A stretch of DNA of 55,344 nt from an uncultured Mycolicibacterium sp. (GTDB lineage: Bacteria > Actinomycetota > Actinomycetes > Mycobacteriales > Mycobacteriaceae), in NCBI RefSeq assembly GCF_937941905.1, contig NZ_CALDGS010000038.1, positions 1 through 55,344 on the forward strand, given 5' to 3'. The first letter of the stretch is position 1. The number at the start of each line of letters is the position of its first letter. Position numbers and translations under genes: made by a program. Shown one piece after another: positions 1 to 8,669 of this stretch. The notes beneath the pieces were generated by a model. That model was given only the letters and a program-made list of their open reading frames with translations, was not told the DNA's origin and did not search any database.

Positions 1-710
1 TCGATGCGGGTCTCGGCCCACAGCTGGTGGCCGAAGAAGTACGGCGAGTTCGCGCCCAGGGCCAGTTGCGGACCGGCCAGCACCTGCGCGGCGTTCCAGT
101 TCTGCGCGAACTCCGCGGGGGAGACCTGCAGGTGCAGCTGCATGCTGGTGCACGCCGACTCCGGTGCGATCGATTCGGTCTGCAGGGTGAGCCGCTCCGG
201 ACCGGCGATGTCGATGAGGATGTCCTCGCCGCGGGCGGTGAAGATCGAGTCGTTGAGCGCCCGGTAGCGGGTCGACTCGCTCATCCAGTTCGCGTCGAGG
301 TGCTCGGGCATCAGCGTGGGCAGGATGCCGATCATCACGATGTGGGCCCCGCGTTCGCCGGCCTTGGCCTCCGCGGCGTTGAGGCTGACCCGGATGTCGC
401 GCTCCAACTGCAGTGCGGCGTCGCCGGGCAGCGGGCGCGGCGGCACGTTGAATTCGATGTTGTAGGCGCCCAATTCGGTCTGGTAGGCCGGGTCGGCGAT
501 GGACGCCAGCACCTCCCGGTTGGTCATCGCCGGCTGGTAGTCGGCGTCGACGAGGTTGCACTCGATCTCCATGCCGGTCAGCGGCCGGTCGAAGTCGAAA
601 CTGGACTGGGCCAGCATCGTCTCGAACACGTCGAGGCACAGCGCCACCTTGCGGCGGTACTCGCGGCGTTGCGCGTGGCTGAACTCGGTGGCCCTGACTT
701 CCTCGCCCAC
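1..710 (-). CDS. Glutamate-cysteine ligase family (GCS2) protein, 3'-truncated by window edge
   Basis: The minus-strand frame is open from a GTG at 710 to the window edge, so the C-terminus lies outside. The translation starts VGEEVRATEFSHAQ and contains the GCS2-type stretches TGMEIECNLVDA, YNIEFNVPPRPL and ACTSMQLHLQVSP. These are the glutamate and ATP-grasp-like binding segments of carboxylate-amine ligases that make gamma-glutamyl amide bonds. The start is supported by TTGCGC (746-741), a 17-bp spacer and TTCCAT (723-718) ending 7 nt before the GTG, so the mRNA may be leaderless. It is divergent from the acyltransferase gene. The family assignment is firm. Whether the substrate is cysteine, as in mycothiol-era gshA-like enzymes, or another amine cannot be told. 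Confidence 0.8.
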   Translation of the reverse strand, partial: MGEEVRATEFSHAQRREYRRKVALCLDVFETMLAQSSFDFDRPLTGMEIECNLVDADYQPAMTNREVLASIADPAYQTELGAYNIEFNVPPRPLPGDAALQLERDIRVSLNAAEAKAGERGAHIVMIGILPTLMPEHLDANWMSESTRYRALNDSIFTARGEDILIDIAGPERLTLQTESIAPESACTSMQLHLQVSPAEFAQNWNAAQVLAGPQLALGANSPYFFGHQLWAETRI

Positions 711-760
711 ATCGCCGATGGAACAGCGTCGGTGCGGTGCGCGCAAGCAGAATGGCTGGA

Positions 761-1930
761 ATGAGGTGGTGGCGAGCGACCCGATTCGTCCGCCGGACAC
801 CGGCGTGTCGGCGTGCAGACACGGTCGCTCGCGAGGGTGGTGGTGGGGAGGCGGACCAGGGCGGGCTGGAACAGGTCGCCGGTGCCGACCGGATCCCCGC
901 GCTCACCGGGGTGCGGGCGGTGGCGGCGATGCTGGTGATGGGCACCCACGCCGCCTACGCCACCGGGCTCACCCCGCGCGGCTACCCCGGGCTGCTCGCC
1001 GCCCGGATGGACCTCGGCGTCGCCGTCTTCTTCGTGCTGTCCGGGTTCCTGCTCTTCGGGCCGTGGGTGCGCGCCGCCGTCGGCGCCGGAACCGTCTCGG
1101 TGCGCCGCTACGCCCGCAACCGGGTGCGCCGCATCATGCCCGCATACCTGCTCACCGTGGCCGCCGCCTACGCCGTCTACGAGATCCGGCCCATCGAACC
1201 GAATCCCGGTCACAGCTGGGCCGGGCTGCTGCGCAACCTCACCCTCACCCAGATCTACGGCGACGGCTGGGCCCACCAGGGCCTGACCCAGATGTGGAGC
1301 CTGGCGGTGGAGGTCGCCTTCTACGCGGTGCTGCCGGTGCTGGCCCGGCTGCTGCTGCCCGGCCGGGCGACGGTGGGGCTGGTGGTGCTCGGCGCGGTGA
1401 GCCCGGCGTGGGTGGTGGCGCTGCACACCACCGGCCTGCTGCCGCACAGCGCCGGGCTGTGGCTGCCGCACTACCTGGTCTGGTTCGTCGGTGGCATGGC
1501 ACTGGCGGTGGCGGCGGTCCGCGGCGGGCGCTGCTACGCCGCCGTCGCCGTGCCGGTCGCGCTCGTCGGCTACCTGATCATCGCCACCCCGATCGCCGGG
1601 CACGTGCTCGCCCCGGCGCTGAGCCTCACCGAGGACCTGGTCAGAACCCTCGGCTACGCGGCGATCGCCACCCTGCTGGTCGCCCCGGCCGCCCTCGCCG
1701 ACCGCGGTCTGTACACCCGGGCGCTGGCCTGTCGGCCGATGGTGTGGCTCGGCGAGATCTCCTACGAGCTGTTCCTGGTGCACGTGGTGGTCATGGAGGT
1801 GGCGATGACCAGCGTGCTGCGCTGGCCGATCTTCACCGGGTCGGCGCCGGTGCTGTTCGCGGTCACGCTGGCGCTGAGCGTGCCCGTCGCGTGGGGACTG
1901 CACCGGCTGACCCGGCCGCGCAGGGCATGA
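761..1930 (+). CDS. Acyltransferase 3 family integral membrane protein
   Basis: Membrane O-acyltransferase of the acyltransferase 3 family, which usually acetylates or acylates surface glycans, lipids or antibiotics. It has the family N-terminal signature DRIPALTGVRAVAAMLVMGTH and about ten hydrophobic helices. FFVLSGFLL and YARNRVRRIMPAY match the conserved early loops. The start is uncertain. The only in-frame ATG/GTG codons before the conserved DRIP motif are 737, 752 and 761, and the segment between them and DRIP is encoded by a dispersed repeat (801-833). The first roughly 40 residues (MRWWRATRFVRR...) therefore look repeat-derived and unlike the family. glpK follows 32 bp downstream on the same strand, but a common function is not evident. 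Confidence 0.75.
   Translation: MRWWRATRFVRRTPACRRADTVAREGGGGEADQGGLEQVAGADRIPALTGVRAVAAMLVMGTHAAYATGLTPRGYPGLLAARMDLGVAVFFVLSGFLLFGPWVRAAVGAGTVSVRRYARNRVRRIMPAYLLTVAAAYAVYEIRPIEPNPGHSWAGLLRNLTLTQIYGDGWAHQGLTQMWSLAVEVAFYAVLPVLARLLLPGRATVGLVVLGAVSPAWVVALHTTGLLPHSAGLWLPHYLVWFVGGMALAVAAVRGGRCYAAVAVPVALVGYLIIATPIAGHVLAPALSLTEDLVRTLGYAAIATLLVAPAALADRGLYTRALACRPMVWLGEISYELFLVHVVVMEVAMTSVLRWPIFTGSAPVLFAVTLALSVPVAWGLHRLTRPRRA
801..833 (+). repeat. Dispersed repeat, copy A (inside acyltransferase 5' end)
   Basis: This 33-bp stretch is identical, apart from one base, to 19385-19417. Its core GTGCAGACACGGTCGC also recurs in the palindrome at 19336-19378. Here it lies inside the translated 5' end of the acyltransferase gene. 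Confidence 0.85.
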
Positions 1931-1962
1931 TGACGACGTCCCGCCGAACCGGAGGAGGAGCT

Positions 1963-3495
1963 GTGGCCGAATTCGTCGCCGCTATCGACCAGGGCACCAC
2001 CAACACCCGCTGCATGATCTTCGATCGCAGCGGTACCGAGATCGGCCGGCACCAGCTCGAGCACCAGCAGATCCTGCCCGACGCCGGCTGGGTCGAGCAC
2101 GATCCGGTCGAGATCTGGGAGCGCACCGCGTCGGTGGTCATCTCGGCGCTGAACAAGACCAACCTCACCCCGGCCGATCTGGCCGCCGTCGGCATCACCA
2201 ACCAGCGCGAGACCACCCTGGTGTGGAACCGGCGCACCGGCCGGCCCTACGCCAACGCCATCGTCTGGCAGGACACCCGCACCGACCGCATCGCCGCGGC
2301 GCTCGAGCGCGACGGGCGCGGCGAGGTCATCCGGCGCAAGGCCGGGCTGCCGCCGGCCACCTACTTCTCCGGCGGCAAGCTGCAGTGGCTGCTGGAGAAC
2401 GTCGACGGGCTGCGCCGCGACGCCGAGAACGGCGACGCGCTGTTCGGCACCCCGGACAGCTGGCTGCTGTGGAACCTCACCGGCGGCACCCGCGGCGGCG
2501 TGCACGCCACCGACGTCACCAACGCCAGCCGCACCATGCTGATGAACCTCGAGACCCTGGACTGGGACGACGAGCTGCTGTCCTTCTTCGGCATCCCGCG
2601 CCGGATGCTGCCGGAGATCCGGCCGTCGTCGGTGCCGCAGGGCTACGGGGTGACCCACGCCGACGGGCCGATGCGCGGCGAGGTGCCGATCACCGCCATC
2701 CTCGGTGACCAGCAGGCCGCCATGGTGGGGCAGGTGTGCCTGTCGCCGGGGGAGGCCAAGAACACCTACGGCACCGGGAACTTCCTGCTGCTCAACACCG
2801 GTGAGAAGATCGTGCGCTCCGCCAACGGGCTGCTCACCACCGTCTGCTACCAGTTCGCCGCGCAGGACGGCACGCCGGCCAAACCCGTCTACGCCCTTGA
2901 GGGTTCGATCGCGGTGACCGGCTCGGCGGTGCAGTGGCTGCGCGACCAGCTCGGCATCATCAGCGGCGCGGCGCAGAGCGAGGCGCTGGCCCGGCAGGTG
3001 CCCGACAACGGCGGGGTGTACTTCGTGCCCGCGTTCTCCGGGTTGTTCGCGCCGTACTGGCGCTCCGACGCGCGCGGGGCGATCGTGGGGCTGTCGCGGT
3101 TCAACACCAACGCCCACATCGCCCGCGCCACGCTGGAGGCGATCTGCTACCAGAGCCGCGACGTCGTCGAGGCGATGGAGGCCGACTCCGGGGTGCGCCT
3201 GGAGGTGCTCAAGGTCGACGGCGGCATCACCGCCAACGAGTTGTGCATGCAGATCCAGGCCGATGTGCTCGGCGTGGACGTGGTCAAACCGGTCGTCGCC
3301 GAGACCACCGCGCTCGGCGCCGCCTACGCCGCCGGGCTGGCGGTCGGGTTCTGGGCCGGCACCGACGACCTGCGCGCCAACTGGCAGGAGGACAAGCGCT
3401 GGCACCCGCAGTGGACCGCCGAGCAGCGCAAGGCCGGTTACGCCGGCTGGCGCAAGGCCGTCCAGCGCACCCTGGACTGGGTCGAGGTGAACTGA
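1963..3495 (+). CDS. glpK: Glycerol kinase
   Basis: ATP-dependent phosphorylation of glycerol to sn-glycerol 3-phosphate in the cytoplasm, feeding glycerolipid synthesis and glycerol catabolism. The 510-residue product is full length for the FGGY kinase family. It begins with the phosphate-loop segment AAIDQGTTNTR and carries VGITNQRETT, the catalytic-region ILGDQQAAMVGQ, and the C-terminal FGGY signature region around LKVDGGITANELCMQ. The start GTG at 1963 follows a strong GGAGGAGG Shine-Dalgarno at 1951-1958, although the frame is open far upstream. Ortholog of M. tuberculosis Rv3696c by order and sequence. It ends 10 bp from the convergent PadR gene. Confidence 0.96.
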   Translation: MAEFVAAIDQGTTNTRCMIFDRSGTEIGRHQLEHQQILPDAGWVEHDPVEIWERTASVVISALNKTNLTPADLAAVGITNQRETTLVWNRRTGRPYANAIVWQDTRTDRIAAALERDGRGEVIRRKAGLPPATYFSGGKLQWLLENVDGLRRDAENGDALFGTPDSWLLWNLTGGTRGGVHATDVTNASRTMLMNLETLDWDDELLSFFGIPRRMLPEIRPSSVPQGYGVTHADGPMRGEVPITAILGDQQAAMVGQVCLSPGEAKNTYGTGNFLLLNTGEKIVRSANGLLTTVCYQFAAQDGTPAKPVYALEGSIAVTGSAVQWLRDQLGIISGAAQSEALARQVPDNGGVYFVPAFSGLFAPYWRSDARGAIVGLSRFNTNAHIARATLEAICYQSRDVVEAMEADSGVRLEVLKVDGGITANELCMQIQADVLGVDVVKPVVAETTALGAAYAAGLAVGFWAGTDDLRANWQEDKRWHPQWTAEQRKAGYAGWRKAVQRTLDWVEVN

Positions 3496-3505
3496 GCCGG
3501 GTGGA

Positions 3506-4027
3506 CTAGCGGTCCGGCAGCTGCTCGAGGGCCCAGTGGGCCCAGCCGGCCTCCATCTCGGCCGCCCGCAGCCCGTACTCGAGCGCGGCCCGGCTGTAGA
3601 AGTCGGCCTCGGTGTCCTTGCCCCACGGCACGCTGTCGCGGATCCGGGTGAACCGCCGCAGCTCGGCCTCGGCGTGCTCGGCCAGGGCGGTCAGCTGGGC
3701 GCGGGCCTGCTCGACCGGCAGTTCGCCGAGCAGGAACACCCGCAGCAGCCGGGGGCTGCGGTGCGGCGGGTCGCCGCTCGGATCGGCCAGCCAGCGCAGC
3801 AGCTCGGCCCGGCCGGCGGCGGTGATGCGGTACTCCTTGCGGCCGCGCGCCCCGACCGCGCTCACCTCGATCAGCCCGGCCGCGGCCAGCTTGTTCAGCT
3901 CGGCGTAGAGCTGGCTCTGGGTGGCCGGCCACACGTTGGCCATCGACTGCTCGAACCGTCGGAGCAGGTCGTAGCCGCTGCCGGGGCGGCGGGCGAGCAG
4001 GCCGAGCGCGGCCATCCGCAGACTCAT
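3506..4027 (-). CDS. PadR family transcriptional regulator
   Basis: The 173-residue protein has an N-terminal winged helix (about residues 1-75) with the PadR signature region GYDLLRRFEQSM, WPATQSQLYAELNKL and RKEYRITAAGRAEL. A helical C-terminal dimerisation domain (PadR_C/Vir-like, residues 85-173) follows. Proteins of this family repress nearby genes and respond to small aromatic or hydrophobic ligands. It is transcribed divergently from the carotenoid oxygenase gene, and an inverted repeat lies between them (4087-4110), so it probably controls that gene and itself. TAGGAT at 4039-4034 sits 6 nt before the ATG, consistent with a leaderless mRNA. Confidence 0.88.
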   Translation of the reverse strand: MSLRMAALGLLARRPGSGYDLLRRFEQSMANVWPATQSQLYAELNKLAAAGLIEVSAVGARGRKEYRITAAGRAELLRWLADPSGDPPHRSPRLLRVFLLGELPVEQARAQLTALAEHAEAELRRFTRIRDSVPWGKDTEADFYSRAALEYGLRAAEMEAGWAHWALEQLPDR

Positions 4028-4085
4028 GCGGCGATCCTAGACCGACCTGTCAGCACCGGACGGTCCGACACCAGACGGTCCACTA

Positions 4086-4111
4086 TTGACATGTCAGAAT
4101 TGGAATGTCAT
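4086..4111 (+). promoter_or_regulatory. Putative PadR operator overlapping a TTGACA promoter element
   Basis: TGACAT (4087-4092) and ATGTCA (4105-4110) form an inverted repeat with a 12-bp centre. PadR proteins often bind ATGT/ACAT-type dyads of this sort. A perfect -35-like TTGACA (4086-4091) overlaps the left arm, so bound regulator would block polymerase. No clear -10 is visible for the plus strand. Confidence 0.5.
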
Positions 4112-4151
4112 CGTTCTGGGTAACCCCAACCCATCCCGGGAGGTGACCACC

Positions 4152-5483
4152 ATGACCGACTCGACCGCCCTGCCCCAGGCCGGCGCCGACGGTTTCCATC
4201 TGCGGGGCAACTACGCGCCTGTGCCCGACGAGCTCACCGCCTTCGACCTGCCGGTCGAGGGTGCCATCCCGCCCGAGCTGGACGGCTGGTACCTGCGCAA
4301 CGGCCCCAACCCGCGGCAGGCGACCGCGCACTGGTTCGTCGGCGACGGGATGATCCACGGCGTGCGCATCGAGAACGGCCGCGCCGCCTGGTACCGCAAC
4401 CGCTGGGTGCGCACCGAGAGCTTCACCGACCCCCGGCCGCTCTACAACCCCGACGGCACCCGCAACCTGCACGTCAGCGTGGCCAACACGCACGTGGTCA
4501 ACCACGCCGGCAGGACCCTGGCGCTGGTGGAGTCCTCACTGCCCTACCAGATCACCAACGACCTGCAGACCGTCGGCGTCTACGACTTCGGCGGCAAACT
4601 GGTCGACTCGATGACCGCCCACCCGAAGATCTGCCCGGTCACCGGGGAACTGCACTTCTTCGGCTACGGCAGCCTCTTCGCCCCGCACGTCACCTACCAC
4701 CGCGCCGACGCCGCCGGCGAACTCGCCGTCAACCGGCCGCTGGACGTGCCCGGGCTGACGATGATGCACGACTTCGCGCTCACCGCCCACCACGTCGTGT
4801 TCCTGGACCTGCCGATCGTGTTCGACCTCGATCTGGCCGTGTCCGGAGCCGGCATGCCCTACCGGTGGAGCGACGACTACGGCGCCCGGCTCGGGGTGCT
4901 GCGCCGCGACGACCCGTTCGGCGAGGTGCGCTGGTTCGATATCGACCCGTGTTACGTCTTCCACGTCGCCAACGCCCACGACGACGGCGACCGGATCGTG
5001 CTCACCGCCGTGCGCTACCGCGAACTGTGGCGCCACAACGGCAATTTCGACGAGCCCGGACTGCTCTGGCGCTGGACCGTCGACCTGGCCGCCGGCACCG
5101 TCGAGGAGCGTCAGCTCGACGACCGGCCGGTGGAGTTCCCGCGCATCGACGACCGCCGCACCGGCCTGCCCGCCCGCTACGCGGTCACCGTCGGCGGTGA
5201 CCGGCTCATCCGCTACGACCTGAACACCGGTGCGGCCGAGGAACACCGGTTCGGCACCGACGCCGCGCCGGGCGGGCCGGGCGAGGCGGTGTTCGTCCCC
5301 GCCCCGGGCAGCGCCGACGAGTCCGCCGGCTGGTACCTCGGCTACGTCTACGACAAGGCCCGCGACGGCAGCGATCTGGTCATCCTGGACGCCGCCGACT
5401 TCACCGGGGAACCCGTGGCGAGAATCCGGCTCCCGCAACGCGTCCCGTACGGCTTTCACGGGAACTGGATTTCCGCCGCCTAG
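4152..5483 (+). CDS. Carotenoid cleavage oxygenase family protein
   Basis: Non-heme Fe(II) dioxygenase of the carotenoid/lignostilbene cleavage family, splitting a conjugated double bond of carotenoids, apocarotenoids or stilbenes. The 443-residue product is typical of bacterial members. Four histidines expected to hold iron are visible in order: HPKICPVTGELHFFGY, MMHDFALTAHHV, YVFHVANAHDD and the C-terminal YGFHGNWI. The N-terminal GWYLRNGPNPR is also diagnostic. The start at 4152 follows a GGGAGGTGA Shine-Dalgarno; an upstream in-frame ATG lies inside the promoter. It is probably controlled by the divergent PadR protein. Its stop codon overlaps that of the convergent RDD gene by 3 bp. Not in the equivalent M. 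tuberculosis interval, so accessory. Confidence 0.92.
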   Translation: MTDSTALPQAGADGFHLRGNYAPVPDELTAFDLPVEGAIPPELDGWYLRNGPNPRQATAHWFVGDGMIHGVRIENGRAAWYRNRWVRTESFTDPRPLYNPDGTRNLHVSVANTHVVNHAGRTLALVESSLPYQITNDLQTVGVYDFGGKLVDSMTAHPKICPVTGELHFFGYGSLFAPHVTYHRADAAGELAVNRPLDVPGLTMMHDFALTAHHVVFLDLPIVFDLDLAVSGAGMPYRWSDDYGARLGVLRRDDPFGEVRWFDIDPCYVFHVANAHDDGDRIVLTAVRYRELWRHNGNFDEPGLLWRWTVDLAAGTVEERQLDDRPVEFPRIDDRRTGLPARYAVTVGGDRLIRYDLNTGAAEEHRFGTDAAPGGPGEAVFVPAPGSADESAGWYLGYVYDKARDGSDLVILDAADFTGEPVARIRLPQRVPYGFHGNWISAA

Positions 5484-6295
5484 GCGGGCGGGGCGAACCC
5501 GGACGGCGGGCCCGGCGGCGGATACCAGCCCGCCGGCGGGGTCTGCGGGCGCAGCCGGGCCAGTTCGCGCCGGTGCCGCTCGGCCAGCACCGCCGCGAGC
5601 ATCCGCTCCGGGTGCACCCCCGGCGGTGGCGGCGGGGCGATCCGCGCCGCCACCTCCGCGGCGATCCGGTAACCCAGCTGCGCCCGCACCGGAGGGGTCA
5701 ACTGCGTTGCCCGGGAAAGGAACTGGCGGGCCCGCTCGGTCAGCTCGGGGGACAGCCCGGACAGCTGCAACGAGGCGGCCCACCAGGCCAGCTCCGGCGG
5801 CATCGGCGGCGGCGGGCCGAGCCTGGCCGCGCGCTCGCTGATCACCACGGTCCCGGCGAAGTAGTCCCCGATCCGTTTGCCCCGCCCGGACAACAGGCTG
5901 CAGATCACCGCCGGCGCGCCGGTGAACATCCACAACTCGAGCACCCCGGCCAGCGCGCGAAACAGCGCCTGGCGGAACCGTTCCGGCCCGCCGTCGTCGG
6001 AGACCACCCGCAGCCCCAGGGCCAGCTTGCCCAGCGAGCGGCCCCGGGTGGCGGTCTCGAAGACGACCGGATACCCGACCAGCACCAGGACGGTGAAGAT
6101 CACCAGGATCGCCGCCGCCAGCGCCGGATCCACGTCCTCGGCCGCCACGGCCCACAGCACCAGGCCCAGCACATAGCCGACGAACATCGCGATGAGATCG
6201 ACCAGCGCGGCCGCCGCGCGCACCGGCAGCTGCGCGATCTGGACATCGAGCACCACGGCGTCGCCGGTGACGACCTGATCGGACTGCAGGGCCAT
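5480..6295 (-). CDS. RDD family integral membrane protein
   Basis: The 271-residue protein has an RDD domain in its first half: PVRAAAALVDLIAMFVGYVLGL, then a second helix pair, and GRSLGKLALGLRVV typical of the domain's middle. The C-terminal part (from about residue 165) is soluble and rich in Arg, Ala and Pro. Molecular function is unknown; RDD proteins have been linked to ion transport and membrane organisation. Ortholog of Rv3695. The ATG at 6295 was chosen because TAGCGT (6309-6304) lies 8 nt upstream and homologs start MALQ-like here. The SpoIIM gene is divergent from a 28-bp spacer, and the two are kept together in mycobacteria. Confidence 0.85.
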   Translation of the reverse strand: MALQSDQVVTGDAVVLDVQIAQLPVRAAAALVDLIAMFVGYVLGLVLWAVAAEDVDPALAAAILVIFTVLVLVGYPVVFETATRGRSLGKLALGLRVVSDDGGPERFRQALFRALAGVLELWMFTGAPAVICSLLSGRGKRIGDYFAGTVVISERAARLGPPPPMPPELAWWAASLQLSGLSPELTERARQFLSRATQLTPPVRAQLGYRIAAEVAARIAPPPPPGVHPERMLAAVLAERHRRELARLRPQTPPAGWYPPPGPPSGFAPPA

Positions 6296-6303
6296 AACGC
6301 CCC

Positions 6304-6316
6304 ACGCTACTAGGAT
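6304..6316. promoter_or_regulatory. Divergent leaderless promoter pair between RDD and spoIIM-like genes
   Basis: Only 28 bp separate the two start codons. TAGGAT (6311-6316, plus) is 7 nt before the GTG at 6324, and TAGCGT (6309-6304, minus) is 8 nt before the ATG at 6295. The two -10 boxes abut, so polymerase can occupy only one direction at a time. Confidence 0.6.
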
Positions 6317-6323
6317 CGGCGTC

Positions 6324-7316
6324 GTGGATGTCGACGCGTTCGTGCTGGCCCACCGACCGACCTGGGACCGGCTCGAGCAGCTGGTCCGCCGGCGCCGCGA
6401 CCTCACCGGTGCCGAGGTCGACGAACTGGTCGACCTCTACCAGCGGGTGTCGACCCACCTGTCCATGGTGCGCAGCGCCGCCGGGGACCCGGTGCTGGTC
6501 GGACGGCTCTCCGGGCTGGTCGCCCGCGCCCGCTCCGCCGTCACCGGCGCGCACGCCCCGCTGTGGAGCGAGTTCGCCCGGTTCTGGACGGTGTCCTTCC
6601 CTGTGGTCGCCTACCGCTGCCGCTGGTGGTGGCTGGGCTCGGCGGTGGCGTTCACGATCCTGGCCACGCTCATCACGATCTGGGTGGCCGGCAGCCCCGA
6701 GGTGCGCGCCACGCTCGGCACCCCCGCCGAGATCCAGCAACTCGTCGAGCACGACTTCGCCGACTACTACCGCGAGAACCCGGCCGGGTCGTTCGCGCTG
6801 CGGGTGTGGACCAACAACGCCTGGGTGGCCGCGCAGTGCATCGGCTTCGCGGTGCTGCTGGGCATCCCGATCCCCTGGGTGCTGGCGAACAACGCACTCA
6901 ACGTCGGGCTGTCGGGCGGGCTGATGTTCGCCGCCGGCCGCGGCGACGTCTTCCTCGGGCTGATCACCCCGCACGGCCTGCTCGAGCTCACCGCGGTGTT
7001 CCTGGCCGCGGCGGCCGGCATGCGGCTGGGCTGGTCGGTGATCGCGCCGGGCGACCGGCCACGCGTGCAGGTGCTGGCCGAACAGGGCCGGGCGGTGGTG
7101 TCGGTGGCCATCGGACTCGTCGCGGTGCTGCTGGTCGCCGGGCTGATCGAGGCACTGGTCACCCCCTCGCCGCTGCCCACCGCCGCCCGCATCGGCATCG
7201 GCGTGCTCGCCGAGATCGCCTTCCTGGCCTACGTCATCGGCTTCGGCCGCCGCGCCGAACGGGCCGGGGAGACCGGCGACATCGCCGACGCCCCGGACAC
7301 CGTGCCCACCGCCTGA
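6324..7316 (+). CDS. SpoIIM (stage II sporulation protein M)-like membrane protein
   Basis: The 330-residue protein has a soluble N-terminus (about 1-95; VDVDAFVLAHRPTWDRLEQL) and then four or five membrane helices, including FTILATLITIWVAG, FAVLLGIPIPWVLANNALN and LLELTAVFLAAAAGMRLG. This matches the SpoIIM/DUF95 family, membrane proteins found in non-sporulating actinobacteria beside RDD, DUF58 and MoxR genes. Ortholog of Rv3694c. Its biochemical role is unknown; in Bacillus SpoIIM scaffolds septal peptidoglycan remodelling. The GTG start is 7 nt after TAGGAT. It converges with the DUF58 gene with a 10-bp gap and no obvious terminator. Confidence 0.85.
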   Translation: MDVDAFVLAHRPTWDRLEQLVRRRRDLTGAEVDELVDLYQRVSTHLSMVRSAAGDPVLVGRLSGLVARARSAVTGAHAPLWSEFARFWTVSFPVVAYRCRWWWLGSAVAFTILATLITIWVAGSPEVRATLGTPAEIQQLVEHDFADYYRENPAGSFALRVWTNNAWVAAQCIGFAVLLGIPIPWVLANNALNVGLSGGLMFAAGRGDVFLGLITPHGLLELTAVFLAAAAGMRLGWSVIAPGDRPRVQVLAEQGRAVVSVAIGLVAVLLVAGLIEALVTPSPLPTAARIGIGVLAEIAFLAYVIGFGRRAERAGETGDIADAPDTVPTA

Positions 7317-7326
7317 GCCGGGTCGG

Positions 7327-8658
7327 CTAGAGCCGGCCGGCCGCCTTCATCGCCAGGTAGTGGTCGGCCAGGGCCGGCGCCAGCTCCTCCGGCGGGGCGT
7401 CCACCACGTCCACCCCGGCCCGGCGCAGCCGGGCCGCGATCGCGCGCCGCTCGTTGCGGGACCGCTCCGCCGCGGCCGCGTCGTAGACCGCCGCCGCGTC
7501 CGAACGGCCCGTCGCCAGCTCGTCGACCCGCGGATCGGCCACCGCCGCCACCAGCACCTGGTGCCGCTCGGTGAGCCGGCCGAGCACCCCCATCAGGCCC
7601 TCGTCCAGCGCCGAGGCGTTCAACTCGGTCAACAGCACCACCAGCGCCCGCCGGCGCACCCGCTGCAGCACCTCCGAGACCAGCCCCGGGGCGTTGAACT
7701 CCACCAGCGCGGGCTCCAGCGGCGCCATCGCCGTCACCAGCTCCGGCAGCACCGCGGAGCGCGACGCCCCGAACACCGCCGCCCGCAGCCGGCGGTCATG
7801 AGCCAGGAAATCGACGTGGTCACCGGCCCGCGACGCCAGCGCGGCCAGCAGCAGCGCGGCGTCCATCATCCAGTCCAGCCGCGGCCAGCCCGGCCGCGCC
7901 GCCCCCGGCGGGGCCGTCGGGTCGGCGCCCACCCGGCCCGCGGCGGTGCGGCCGGTGTCGAGCACGATCACCACCCGCCGGTCCCGCTCCGGCCGCCAGG
8001 TCCGCACCACCACATCGCCGCGCCGCGCGGTCGCCCGCCAGTCGATGGAGCGCACGTCGTCGCCGACGACGTACTCGCGCAGCGAGTCGAACTCGGTGCC
8101 CTGCCCGCGGATCAGCACCGGCACGCTGCCGTCGAGATCCCGCAGCCGGGCCAACCGGGACGGCAGGTGCTTGCGGGACAGGAACGGCGGCAGCACCCGC
8201 ACGGTGCCGGGCACCGGTACCGACCGCTGCCGGCCGGCCAGTCCGAGCGGGCCGACCGAGCGCACCGTCACCGCCGCGGCGGCCTGATCGCCGCGCCGCA
8301 CCGGCCGCAGCGTGGTCACCACCCGCGCCCGGCCGCCGGGGGCGAGATCGACGGTGTGTGCGCGCGGTTCGGCCGCCGCGCTCGGCGGCCAGGCGTCCCG
8401 CAGCAGACCCCGCACCCGGCGCCGGCCGGTGTTGGCCACCTCCAGGACGGCCGGCACCGGCTGCCCGAGGCGGGCCGCCGTCGGCCCCGACCGGGACAGC
8501 CGCAGCGCCCGCGGGCTGCCGGCCAGCGTCACGTCGACGACGACGGCCACCGCCAGCCCGGCCAGCAGCAGCACGAAGACGGTTGCAGGCCAAGGGAACA
8601 CCGCGATCGGCAGAACGCCGATCAGCGCGACGAGCCCGGTGCGGCCGGTGAGCACCAC
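7327..8658 (-). CDS. DUF58 domain protein (MoxR partner)
   Basis: The 443-residue protein begins with two membrane helices (TGLVALIGVLPIAVFPWP and VFVLLLAGLAVAVVVDV). The DUF58 signature follows around residue 190 (DDVRSIDWRATARRGDVVVRTW), then a von Willebrand A-like fold with VIVLDTGRTAAGR. DUF58 proteins are the usual partners of MoxR AAA ATPases, probably in envelope or complex assembly. Ortholog of Rv3693. The GTG at 8658 is preceded by GGTAGGTGA at good distance, and the MoxR stop is 11 bp upstream, so it is the last gene of the coupled operon beginning at 12716. Confidence 0.88.
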   Translation of the reverse strand: MVLTGRTGLVALIGVLPIAVFPWPATVFVLLLAGLAVAVVVDVTLAGSPRALRLSRSGPTAARLGQPVPAVLEVANTGRRRVRGLLRDAWPPSAAAEPRAHTVDLAPGGRARVVTTLRPVRRGDQAAAAVTVRSVGPLGLAGRQRSVPVPGTVRVLPPFLSRKHLPSRLARLRDLDGSVPVLIRGQGTEFDSLREYVVGDDVRSIDWRATARRGDVVVRTWRPERDRRVVIVLDTGRTAAGRVGADPTAPPGAARPGWPRLDWMMDAALLLAALASRAGDHVDFLAHDRRLRAAVFGASRSAVLPELVTAMAPLEPALVEFNAPGLVSEVLQRVRRRALVVLLTELNASALDEGLMGVLGRLTERHQVLVAAVADPRVDELATGRSDAAAVYDAAAAERSRNERRAIAARLRRAGVDVVDAPPEELAPALADHYLAMKAAGRL

Positions 8659-8669
8659 GACGGCGTCAC

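Noticed and set aside
1762..3405. Long minus-strand open frame (547 codons) opposite glpK
   Set aside because: Antisense shadow of a GC-rich gene: Gly/Val/Gln/His-rich low-complexity translation without domains, while the plus strand encodes a complete glycerol kinase.
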